DNA of 64,000 nucleotides from Neobacillus bataviensis (lineage in GTDB: Bacteria > Bacillota > Bacilli > Bacillales_B > DSM-18226): contig NZ_JAHXYW010000003.1 of assembly GCF_019969725.1 (NCBI RefSeq), positions 496,001 through 560,000 on the forward strand, given 5' to 3'. Shown here in pieces: positions 43,475 to 50,328 of this stretch (its first letter is position 1; every line of letters starts with the position of its first letter). The position numbers and the translations under genes are program-made. A model generated the notes under the pieces. That model was not told the DNA's origin, made no database searches, and saw nothing but the letters and a program-made list of their open reading frames with translations.

Positions 43475-44338
43475 CTATAACTCTAATTTCACACCGCTCA
43501 CCTTTTGGTCAATCATTCTTCGTAGAACGGTTCCTATGTGAGCGCCTGCCTCTATTGGCGTGGTACCCAGCGGATGGATATTAGAGATGACGTTGCGGTC
43601 TGATTCGATAATCCCCTTTCGCGGCCGGTAACACATATACGCACTCATCGAGCTTGCTGATACAAGCCCAGGACGTTCGCCGATTAAAAGCACGAGGACC
43701 TCTGGCTCGAGGATATCACCGATATGGTCCATACAGGCAACCCTTCCTCCTTTGACAAAAAAAGACGTTCCATATGAAAGATTGTTTATTTTCAAAGAAT
43801 CTATCAGGGCAGGGTAAACATCTTTAAGGTTTGTCTCAACAGCACTGGCACTCAGTCCATCGGAAACAACAATTTGAACTTGTGGCCGCTTTTGGCAGCG
43901 GCTGCTGATAGTGTTAACGGCAGCGTTCGTAAGCACCCGCCCTTTATCTGGCCTTTTCAGGTAAACCTCTTTATTTTCATAGCACGTCTCAACTGTAAAT
44001 AAATCGAATTCTACTAAGTATTTTTCCAAGACCTCACTGCCAACCGCATCGATGGCAGCGGCGTGATCGAACTGCAACTTTAACATTGTTTTCGTTAAGG
44101 GCCGGGTGCCTGTTCGCCAGACTCCAATTCGTGCGGGTGTCGAGGCGGTCAACTCCGCCACTCCTTCCTGATAGACTGGCTGTGGAATCGTTGTCCTCCA
44201 ATCCTGTTCTGAAAAAACTAAACCTTTTTCGATAATTTCTTTTACATTCTCCCTGGCAATATTATGGTCAGGTGTAAACCTCTTTTGCAGCTGTTCCATT
44301 ACTTTTTGAACAATTAATTCAATTTGACCTTCATTCAT
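43475..44338 (-). CDS. eutC: Ethanolamine ammonia-lyase light chain
   Basis: Small subunit of the adenosylcobalamin-dependent enzyme that splits ethanolamine into acetaldehyde and ammonia. Family blocks are clear: PARIGVWRTGTRPLT, DHAAAIDAVGSEVL, VSDGLSASAVE and VLLIGERPGLVSASSMSAYM. It binds the cofactor together with EutB. AGGAGGG supports the ATG at 44338 instead of 44383, giving 287 residues and removing the overlap with eutB. It follows eutB by 16 bases. Confidence 0.95.
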   Translation of the reverse strand: MNEGQIELIVQKVMEQLQKRFTPDHNIARENVKEIIEKGLVFSEQDWRTTIPQPVYQEGVAELTASTPARIGVWRTGTRPLTKTMLKLQFDHAAAIDAVGSEVLEKYLVEFDLFTVETCYENKEVYLKRPDKGRVLTNAAVNTISSRCQKRPQVQIVVSDGLSASAVETNLKDVYPALIDSLKINNLSYGTSFFVKGGRVACMDHIGDILEPEVLVLLIGERPGLVSASSMSAYMCYRPRKGIIESDRNVISNIHPLGTTPIEAGAHIGTVLRRMIDQKVSGVKLEL

Positions 44339-44354
44339 TCTTGAACCCTCCTTT

Positions 44355-45716
44355 CTACATAAATATCGTCGGATCTCCTGCACGTTCTGTTAATTTGCCA
44401 TTTTCCATGATTCCCATTTTCTCCAGCCACTTCTCAAAATAAGGAGCCGGACGTAACCCCAGAACGCTTCTTACCGAAGCAATATCATGAAAGCTCGTGG
44501 ATTGATAATTGAGCATGCAATCATCAGCCATTGGCACACCAATGAGGAAATTGACCCCTGCAGAACCAAGGAGAATCGCAAGGTTTTCCATATCATTTTG
44601 ATCCGCTTTCATATGATTCGTATAGCAAACATCGACCCCCATTGGTATCCCCTGCAGCTTCCCCATAAAATGATCCTCTAGTCCTGCCCTAATTACCTGC
44701 TTGCTGTTATAAAGGTACTCTGGACCAATGAATCCGACAACTGTGTTGACGATAAAGGGGTGATACTTTTTAGCGAGTCCATAACATCTCGCTTCAAGCG
44801 TTACTTGGTCAATGCCATGATGGGCATCTGATGATAACTCCGAACCCTGTCCTGTTTCAAAGTACCAGAGATTCGGCCCAGCTGACGTTCCTTCTTTTTG
44901 AATTAAATCATTCGCTTCATCTAACAATTCAACACTAATTCCAAAAGCCTTGTTACCTGACTCCGTTCCTGCTAAGCTTTGAAACAGCAGATCGGACGGT
45001 GCCCCGTTTTTAATCGCTCGCATTTGTGTGGTGACATGGGCCAACACACAGTTTTGCGTAGGAATTAGAAAGCGGTCCATTTCCTCTTTCGTCATTTGTA
45101 AAATTTGCTTTACACTTTCTGCAGTATCATTCACGGGATTGATGCCAATGACGGCATCGCCGATTCCATAGCTCAATGCTTCATAAAGGGATGCTTTGAT
45201 GCCTTGGATGGAGTCAGTTGGATGGTTTGGCTGCGCCCTGCCGGAAAGGGTTCCTTTATATCCTATTGGAAAATTGCACTGAGTTATGACTTCAATTTTC
45301 GATGCAGCTTGAATTAAATCTAAATTGGACATTATTTTCGTGACGGCAGCGACCATTTCACTAGTAAGGCCCTTCCTAAGGCGAGTGATTTCTATATTGG
45401 TTGTGGTATCGGTAAGAAGGGTTTCACGCAAGTCACTAACGGTCCAGTTGGCAATTGATTGATAGATTTTTTCATTGATTGAATTCTCTATTACTCTCGA
45501 TACCTCATCCTCTTCGGGCGCAAGGACTGGATTATTTCGAATATCGTTAAGGGTTAAGTCAGCTAAGAGGTGCCGTGCGGCGAGCCGTTCCTGGGCATCC
45601 TTTGCCGCGATGCCCGCAAGCTGATCACCAGACTTTTCTTCATTAGCTTTTGCGAGGATTTCTTTTAAATTACTAAATTGATACGTTTTATTAAGCAAAG
45701 TTATTTTTGTTTTCAT
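44355..45716 (-). CDS. eutB: Ethanolamine ammonia-lyase heavy chain
   Basis: Catalytic large subunit, a TIM-barrel protein of 453 residues. Characteristic segments include FPIGYKGTLSGRAQPNHPTD, LAHVTTQMRAI, YFETGQGSELSSDAHHGIDQVTLEARCYG and VGFIGPEYLYNSKQVIRAGLEDHFMGKL. AGAGGTG favours the ATG at 45716 over the GTG at 45725. It overlaps the end of eutA by 26 bases, so translation is probably coupled. Confidence 0.96.
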   Translation of the reverse strand: MKTKITLLNKTYQFSNLKEILAKANEEKSGDQLAGIAAKDAQERLAARHLLADLTLNDIRNNPVLAPEEDEVSRVIENSINEKIYQSIANWTVSDLRETLLTDTTTNIEITRLRKGLTSEMVAAVTKIMSNLDLIQAASKIEVITQCNFPIGYKGTLSGRAQPNHPTDSIQGIKASLYEALSYGIGDAVIGINPVNDTAESVKQILQMTKEEMDRFLIPTQNCVLAHVTTQMRAIKNGAPSDLLFQSLAGTESGNKAFGISVELLDEANDLIQKEGTSAGPNLWYFETGQGSELSSDAHHGIDQVTLEARCYGLAKKYHPFIVNTVVGFIGPEYLYNSKQVIRAGLEDHFMGKLQGIPMGVDVCYTNHMKADQNDMENLAILLGSAGVNFLIGVPMADDCMLNYQSTSFHDIASVRSVLGLRPAPYFEKWLEKMGIMENGKLTERAGDPTIFM

Positions 45717-47136
45717 TGATTTCACCTCTAAATGCCAGCGTTTTGACGACCACCGGCACTATCGTTTCCGTTAACGGTTCGCCAATATCGATGTAATCAC
45801 CATGTTCAATATTGATTTGATCGATACAAATAACATCGAAGGCAAATTGGAGCTGTAGTGCCTGCCCTAAGGCCTTTGCTATATCATTTTCACAGACGAT
45901 TACTAGAATCTCACTACGAGGAAAATATTTATGGTAAAGAGTTCCGATGGCAAGGGAAAGATTTTTCATTTTTTCATAGGTTAAATATACGGACCCAGAT
46001 AGACCAATGGCAAAGGGTAATCGTTCATTATTACCAAACATTTCCTTTCCCATTAAAAGGTTTCGTTCAATCTCCTCGACTGAAAGAGATATTTTTATAA
46101 CGGGAATGTTTCGCAACGGCAAACGATTCGCTTGGATTGAAATTGTTGCCCCACTGATCTTGGTCGTTTGCATCCCTGCACCGATGACAGTTGCCCTTGA
46201 GGTTTGCAAAGGCTTGATGACCTGGAAATGGTAATCTATTAATTTTTGATTTATGCTGTTTGCCAGCATGGGGCCAAAGTCATTATATTTCGCTGCCTCT
46301 TCCATAGAAGATGGAGGTCCTGCTAAGGTGAGCCGACCTACTCCTCCGGATATCATAACTTCATCAATCCTTGGCAATGCCTCACAAGATGAACTGTGAA
46401 CCAATGAATCTAGTGAATGGATGGATTTTTTACCAGCTAAACAATCAAGCATATCGACTGCCAGTGCGGTACTGATTTTTGTTAAGTCGGTTAACGATAA
46501 TAATCTGCCTTTTTCTAGTTGAAGATTTTTTGAAAAAAGCCACGGTCTTATGGAAGGTGAGATGGATAAGACTTTGCCTGACGGATTGATTTCTATTAAT
46601 CTTCCTCCAACATGAAACGTAATTGTTTCTAGTACTTTTCCTTTCTGAAAAAGAACCACGTTGGCCGTACCGCCTCCAATGTCAATATTAGCCACTATCC
46701 CTTTAGTCTTCATGGAATGTTCATAGGAGCCTGAACCTCTTCCTGCTAAAACCGCTTCTAAGCTGGCACCCGCAATCGCAACCACAAAGTCCCCCGCCCG
46801 TTCGGATAAATAATGAATCAAGGCATCGGCATTTTTTTTAATAGCCGTTTCACCCGTAATAATGACAGCCCCAGATTGTATATCCGAAATGGTTAAGCCC
46901 GCTTGAACGTATTCTTTTTCTAGCCAAGCAACTAATTGTGTTAGGTCGATTTCCTCTTCATCTATCAGTGGTGTTGAAATGATTTCACTTACAAAGGTGA
47001 CCTTGCGCTCGATAATATCAAAATGCGGCAGAGCAAACTGACTTGACACCCGTCCGAGTGTCAAGTCGCTCATCATTAATTTAGTCGTACTCGTGCCGAT
47101 ATCGATTCCTACACTTTTTATTACTTTATTGTTCAA
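45691..47136 (-). CDS. eutA: Ethanolamine ammonia-lyase reactivating factor
   Basis: ASKHA-fold ATPase that exchanges damaged cobalamin from EutBC. SVGIDIGTSTTKLMM is the first phosphate loop, NIDIGGGTANVVLF the second and MISGGVGRLTLAG the adenosine region. 481 residues, normal length. It starts with TTG at 47136 after AGAGGTG. A 165-bp gap with 21-bp tandem repeats separates it from eutP. Confidence 0.93.
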   Translation of the reverse strand: MNNKVIKSVGIDIGTSTTKLMMSDLTLGRVSSQFALPHFDIIERKVTFVSEIISTPLIDEEEIDLTQLVAWLEKEYVQAGLTISDIQSGAVIITGETAIKKNADALIHYLSERAGDFVVAIAGASLEAVLAGRGSGSYEHSMKTKGIVANIDIGGGTANVVLFQKGKVLETITFHVGGRLIEINPSGKVLSISPSIRPWLFSKNLQLEKGRLLSLTDLTKISTALAVDMLDCLAGKKSIHSLDSLVHSSSCEALPRIDEVMISGGVGRLTLAGPPSSMEEAAKYNDFGPMLANSINQKLIDYHFQVIKPLQTSRATVIGAGMQTTKISGATISIQANRLPLRNIPVIKISLSVEEIERNLLMGKEMFGNNERLPFAIGLSGSVYLTYEKMKNLSLAIGTLYHKYFPRSEILVIVCENDIAKALGQALQLQFAFDVICIDQINIEHGDYIDIGEPLTETIVPVVVKTLAFRGEINENKNNFA

Positions 47137-47170
47137 GCGTGGTCACCTCTTTGTTACAGTAATATTTGGT

Positions 47171-47296
47171 AAAAAATAGATAAGTAGATAAAACCATATA
47201 AAAAATGAACAAAGGCTTGAAAAAAATAGACAATTCAGCGGAAAAATTAGACAAACCACCCAAAAAAATAGACAAACACCTGAAAAAAATAGACAA
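47171..47296 (-). repeat. Six-copy 21-bp T-rich tandem repeat between eutP and eutA
   Basis: Minus-strand units begin TTGTCTATTTTTTT followed by seven variable bases, with an exact 21-bp period; the last one or two copies are diverged. The unit is a multiple of three and keeps one frame open, giving heptads like LSIFFRC and LSIFLGG. There is no start codon with a ribosome binding site, so translation is doubtful. Confidence 0.85.
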
Positions 47297-47300
47297 ACCT

Positions 47301-47741
47301 CTAAAGATACTCCAGAATCGCCGCCCGAAGCTCCGATATTCCCTCCAAAGTTACCGATGATACCCGAAAAATCGCTTGAAAAGGCAGGACTTGCCTTAAA
47401 ATCTGCTCGGCACGCATCAAATCGGCGTCAGGATGATCAATTTTTGTGATCACACCCACCGCCACTATAGGAAATCCCCCAGAAAAATTTGGTGGAAGTA
47501 CTTGATAATGCTTGGTTGCATCCTGTACCACCAGCAATACACGTGCTTCCAATGACGTCGTAATTAAGGAACGATAAAACATTGGATTTTCACTGTATTC
47601 ACCCGGTGTATCAATAATCCAATCCCTATAGTTAAGGGACTGTGTCTTCAAGACCGGAGATGACTCCTCCAATAATCGCGCCGTTAACGTTGATTTTCCT
47701 GAACCAATCGGACCAATCAGCATAACCTTTCCTTTTTTCAT
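47301..47741 (-). CDS. eutP: EutP/PduV family GTPase-like protein
   Basis: P-loop NTPase of 146 residues. MLIGPIGSGKSTLT is Walker A, DTPGEY is G3 and TKIDHPDAD is the G4 guanine-binding motif. In enterics and firmicutes EutP is linked to microcompartment systems and has been reported as an acetate kinase in Salmonella, so its role is not settled. Its ATG overlaps the eutS stop by four bases. The 21-bp repeat array follows it. Confidence 0.9.
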   Translation of the reverse strand: MKKGKVMLIGPIGSGKSTLTARLLEESSPVLKTQSLNYRDWIIDTPGEYSENPMFYRSLITTSLEARVLLVVQDATKHYQVLPPNFSGGFPIVAVGVITKIDHPDADLMRAEQILRQVLPFQAIFRVSSVTLEGISELRAAILEYL

Positions 47742-48079
47742 GACCGAGTAATCTCCGCAGGTTCAAATTTTAAATGCCTGCTTAAAAAGTGATTAATGGC
47801 TTGTATGGCCATTTCAACATTTGACACCGTTCCACAAATGACTAACGATCCTGTAAAACGGTCTAAGTACCCTATCTCGATATCCGCAGCTTTCGTCGCA
47901 ATGTCGGCCGCAATAATGGCTGTTTCAACAGGGGTTAATGTTAAAATTCCGATCGCTCCAGCCTGTCCGATACCCAGCTTTGTATACAAAGCCTCATCTG
48001 GGTTGGCTATAATGTGAGCTAATGTAAGTTGTTTTCCAGGAACATATTCTTGAATGACGCGCTGCTTCTTCTCCGTCAT
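47738..48079 (-). CDS. eutS: Bacterial microcompartment shell protein EutS
   Basis: A single circularly permuted BMC domain. VPGKQLTLAHIIANPDEAL and GAIGILTLTPVETAIIAADIATKAADIEIGYLDRFTGSLVICG match EutS well, and the 113-residue length from the ATG at 48079 is normal. A weaker upstream start at 48091 exists. It should form the hexameric shell tiles around the ethanolamine lyase. Follows eutL by 52 bases. Confidence 0.93.
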   Translation of the reverse strand: MTEKKQRVIQEYVPGKQLTLAHIIANPDEALYTKLGIGQAGAIGILTLTPVETAIIAADIATKAADIEIGYLDRFTGSLVICGTVSNVEMAIQAINHFLSRHLKFEPAEITRS

Positions 48080-48130
48080 TGAATTCAACACCTTTTTAAA
48101 AACTAATGTTGTGATAATTTTCCTACCCTA

Positions 48131-48787
48131 TTAAAATGTTAGATGAGGAGTTTTTGCAATTTTCTTAATTGTATCAACAAACGTTTCCGTTGCGGCCGTA
48201 CAGGAAGATTGGCTTCCTGTTAACAGACCGCCTCCAAAATTCGTTTCAGTCGGCGGACCATAAAAAACACAAAGCCTTACATCTGCAGCTTTCAAGGCAG
48301 CGTCCAAACCGACCATGGCTTCCAGCGGAGGCGCGATTAAATACGCCAATGGCTCTCCTGGATTGATTCCCGCCATTTTGGATAGATAGGTACCTGTTCT
48401 TGAAATCGTGTGGGCATAATAGGCATGTTCTCCTGATTCGTCCATTGCATAAAATGCTGGCCCTTCGTTTATCATTTGAATCGCAATTTCAAGACCGCTC
48501 TTTACTTCTGATGGTGTTGCTGCACCTAAAATCCCCAAAAACTCACCTGATAATGGACCAGAAGCATGAGCAGCCCCTGCGTAAAAGGATTTTGCATAGA
48601 CAACCTCGACAGCAGATTTCTTTGTCGCTTCGTCTAAGGCAGTATAACCCACATCATCACTAGTACTAGTAACGAAGGCAAGACTCTTAATATAATCCGG
48701 AAGCTTTAGAGAATCTCTTAATCCATTATCTACATTCGGGATAATTCGGCTTGCCAGAGCAAGAGCGGGCACTTTTGTTACTTCCAA
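48131..48787 (-). CDS. eutL: Bacterial microcompartment shell protein EutL
   Basis: 218-residue tandem BMC protein that forms trimers with a gated pore. RIIPNVDNGLRDSLKLP, AKSFYAGAAHASGPLSGEFLGILG and FGGGLLTGSQSSCTAATETF are family signatures. It is the first gene of the eut operon. The start is TTG at 48787 with GGAGGTGA seven bases upstream. A SigL-type promoter candidate and a leader hairpin lie just before it. Confidence 0.95.
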   Translation of the reverse strand: MEVTKVPALALASRIIPNVDNGLRDSLKLPDYIKSLAFVTSTSDDVGYTALDEATKKSAVEVVYAKSFYAGAAHASGPLSGEFLGILGAATPSEVKSGLEIAIQMINEGPAFYAMDESGEHAYYAHTISRTGTYLSKMAGINPGEPLAYLIAPPLEAMVGLDAALKAADVRLCVFYGPPTETNFGGGLLTGSQSSCTAATETFVDTIKKIAKTPHLTF

Positions 48788-48808
48788 GAAATCACCTCCA
48801 GTAACTAA

Positions 48809-48850
48809 GAAGTGCCCTGAAAACAGTGCTAGACTGCATTCAAGGCACCA
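48809..48850 (-). promoter_or_regulatory. Candidate SigL (sigma-54) promoter and leader hairpin of the eut operon
   Basis: Minus-strand TGGTGCCTTGAATGCA (48835-48850) has GG and GC exactly ten bases apart, the -24/-12 arrangement. The same stretch begins a hairpin, GTGCCTTGAA with TTCAGGGCAC, with an inner CAGT/ACTG stem, which may be RNA or a protein site. A GACTT-TTT-AAGTC palindrome at 48899-48911 lies upstream. Confidence 0.4.
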
Positions 48851-49030
48851 AATCCAGCATCTATTTACTTATATATATAACTGCTTCTTTCAATCTATGA
48901 CTTTTTAAGTCGGAATGTTGTCCATACGTTCTAAAGACTAATTTTTAACTGATGATTTTTTATTTTTCAAAAGGGTTTCTAATTTTAAAAATAGAAGTAT
49001 TAATAAAAAAAATAAAAGAGGTGATGTTTG

Positions 49031-49504
49031 TTGAAGGAATGGACAAGAGAAATTGAAATCGATGCGCCCATTGACTATGTATGGGATTTATTAGAGGGAC
49101 CCTTGGAAAAAATGCAAAAAATTATGCCACAGGTGGTCGACCACCAGCCAGTGAAATTGACGGAAGAATCGGTGGGAAGTATTTACCGACAGAAATATAA
49201 GGAAGGGAAACGAATTGAAGAGTATGATGTGGAAACACTAGACTACCTAAACACCCCAGAAAAAAAGAAATTAAAGGTTGGATTTACTCTTGCTAAAATG
49301 TTCGAGATTACAGCTTTGTATGAACTCAACTCACTCAACGAAAATAAAACTCTTTTTAAATACACCTGTACCAATCGTCCATTAAAATCATTCCTCAAAT
49401 TATTCATGTTTTTTGCAAGTGATCGCATTGTTGTCCAATTTTGTGAGAGAGTTAAGGAAACAGCAGAAGATGAGTTCGAAAACTCAAAGTTTATATTAAA
49501 GTAG
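49031..49504 (+). CDS. SRPBCC family protein
   Basis: About 157 residues with the helix-grip START-like fold: EIEIDAPIDYVWDLLEGP opens the domain and a long C-terminal helix (VQFCERVKETAEDEF) closes it. The family binds hydrophobic ligands in a large pocket, and the ligand is unknown. The start is TTG, 49031 or 49028, after AGAGGTGATG. A thioesterase gene follows after 26 bases, so the two may share a lipid-related role. Confidence 0.8.
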   Translation: MKEWTREIEIDAPIDYVWDLLEGPLEKMQKIMPQVVDHQPVKLTEESVGSIYRQKYKEGKRIEEYDVETLDYLNTPEKKKLKVGFTLAKMFEITALYELNSLNENKTLFKYTCTNRPLKSFLKLFMFFASDRIVVQFCERVKETAEDEFENSKFILK

Positions 49505-49530
49505 TTTTACCAAATAGAAAGGTGATATTA

Positions 49531-49950
49531 ATGACTATTGGTTATCGTTTTTCGCATCGGTTAAAGGTTCGTTATTCAGAAATTGACGGACAAAAGATTG
49601 TGTTTAATGCCCATTATCTGACTTATATCGATGTGGCCGTAACGGAATATTTTCAAGAAGGGTTAAAACTGGAATTGGGACAATCAGATTTTGATTTTGT
49701 CCTGGCAAAATCCACTTTAGAATATAAAAAATCCGCCCAATTAAATGACTGGTTAACGATTTGGTGCAAAATGAGTAAAGTCGGCAAAACAAGTATGACA
49801 ATGAATTGTATGATTACAAGAGAGGGAGAAGAAGACCCCATCCTCTTAGCAGAAATTATTTACGTCAGCTATAATGAAGAAACGAAATCCTCTCAGCCTG
49901 TTCCTGATTTTGTCCGCACCCGAATCGAAGCATTTGAAAGTGGCAGCTAA
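49531..49950 (+). CDS. Acyl-CoA thioesterase, 4HBT hot-dog fold (YbgC-like)
   Basis: A 139-residue single hot-dog domain. RYSEIDGQKIVFNAHYLTYIDVAVTEYF is the 4-hydroxybenzoyl-CoA thioesterase motif, with Asp in the catalytic position. The usual small residue after DxQ is Lys here. It should hydrolyse an acyl-CoA. AAAGGTGAT supports the ATG at 49531 over the GTG at 49522. It is the second gene of a pair with the SRPBCC protein. Confidence 0.88.
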   Translation: MTIGYRFSHRLKVRYSEIDGQKIVFNAHYLTYIDVAVTEYFQEGLKLELGQSDFDFVLAKSTLEYKKSAQLNDWLTIWCKMSKVGKTSMTMNCMITREGEEDPILLAEIIYVSYNEETKSSQPVPDFVRTRIEAFESGS

Positions 49951-49973
49951 TCTATGAGCTGAATCTCACAACC

Positions 49974-50002
49974 TTTACTTATCACCATTTTGTGGATATA
50001 AT
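49974..50002 (+). promoter_or_regulatory. Probable promoter of the antitoxin RNA
   Basis: TTTACT and TATAAT with a 17-base spacer and a TGTGG extension. No plus-strand gene lies downstream except the predicted antisense RNA. Confidence 0.6.
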
Positions 50003-50008
50003 TTAACT

Positions 50009-50147
50009 AGAATTTCATATACTAAAAAAGAGCCCCGGCTGGCGGGCCGGAAGCTCTTTGTACAGCATGCTGCAAGATGTGCAGCGGCCTAGAGGAGAAT
50101 AACTCACCCAACTTAAGCCAAGAGCGGGGTGGGTTATTTCTTTTGTT
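50009..50147 (+). ncRNA. Predicted antisense antitoxin RNA
   Basis: From the TATAAT promoter to a terminator whose arms AACTCACCC and GGGTGGGTT (50101-50135) precede ATTTCTTTT. The RNA of about 140 nt would be complementary to the whole 3' untranslated part of the toxin mRNA and its last codons. Layout as in B. subtilis txpA/RatA and bsrG/SR4. Confidence 0.6.
50025..50062 (-). terminator. Intrinsic terminator of the toxin mRNA
   Basis: AAAGAGC and GCTCTTT with inner CCGGC/GCCGG pairing, then TTTTT on the minus strand. Confidence 0.8.
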
Positions 50148-50232
50148 GAGAAGAAATAACAACTGCTATTACTGCCACAATTAAACTTCCAAAACCAATC
50201 ATCAGACTGATTACCTCGTAAACAGTTAGCAT
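50134..50232 (-). CDS. Type I toxin, putative holin-like peptide, 32 aa
   Basis: The short frame reads MLTVYEVISLMIGFGSLIVAV with a hydrophobic helix and ends SSQQKK, the pattern of the Bacillus holin-like toxin group (TxpA/BsrG relatives). The GGGGGG ribosome binding site is about ten bases from the ATG and can be hidden by an upstream CACTCCTT arm (50240-50262), a usual trait of these mRNAs. A TAGACA-17-TATAAT promoter lies upstream. Overproduction would depolarise the membrane. A convergent RNA provides the likely antitoxin. Confidence 0.85.
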   Translation of the reverse strand: MLTVYEVISLMIGFGSLIVAVIAVVISSQQKK

Positions 50233-50295
50233 CAAGCGTCACCCCCCTTCTAAAAAGGAGTGCCGCTGCCACCCGGCTTTTTGCTGTACTTTTTT

Positions 50296-50324
50296 ATTAT
50301 AATATTCGCTCCTGCAATTGTCTA
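50296..50324 (-). promoter_or_regulatory. Promoter of the type I toxin
   Basis: Minus-strand TAGACA and TATAAT with an exact 17-base spacer. Transcription would start near 50289, giving an mRNA of about 265 nt. The -35 box lies just beyond the helicase-nuclease stop codon. Confidence 0.8.
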
Positions 50325-50328
50325 ACTA

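Noticed and set aside
47171..47296. CRISPR array between eutP and eutA
   Set aside because: The unit is 21 bp with only seven variable bases and no Cas genes nearby; it is a tandem repeat.
48809..48850. EutV/ANTAR target hairpins upstream of eutL
   Set aside because: The inner stem leaves a 5-base loop and there is only one such hairpin, while ANTAR sites have two hexaloop stems.
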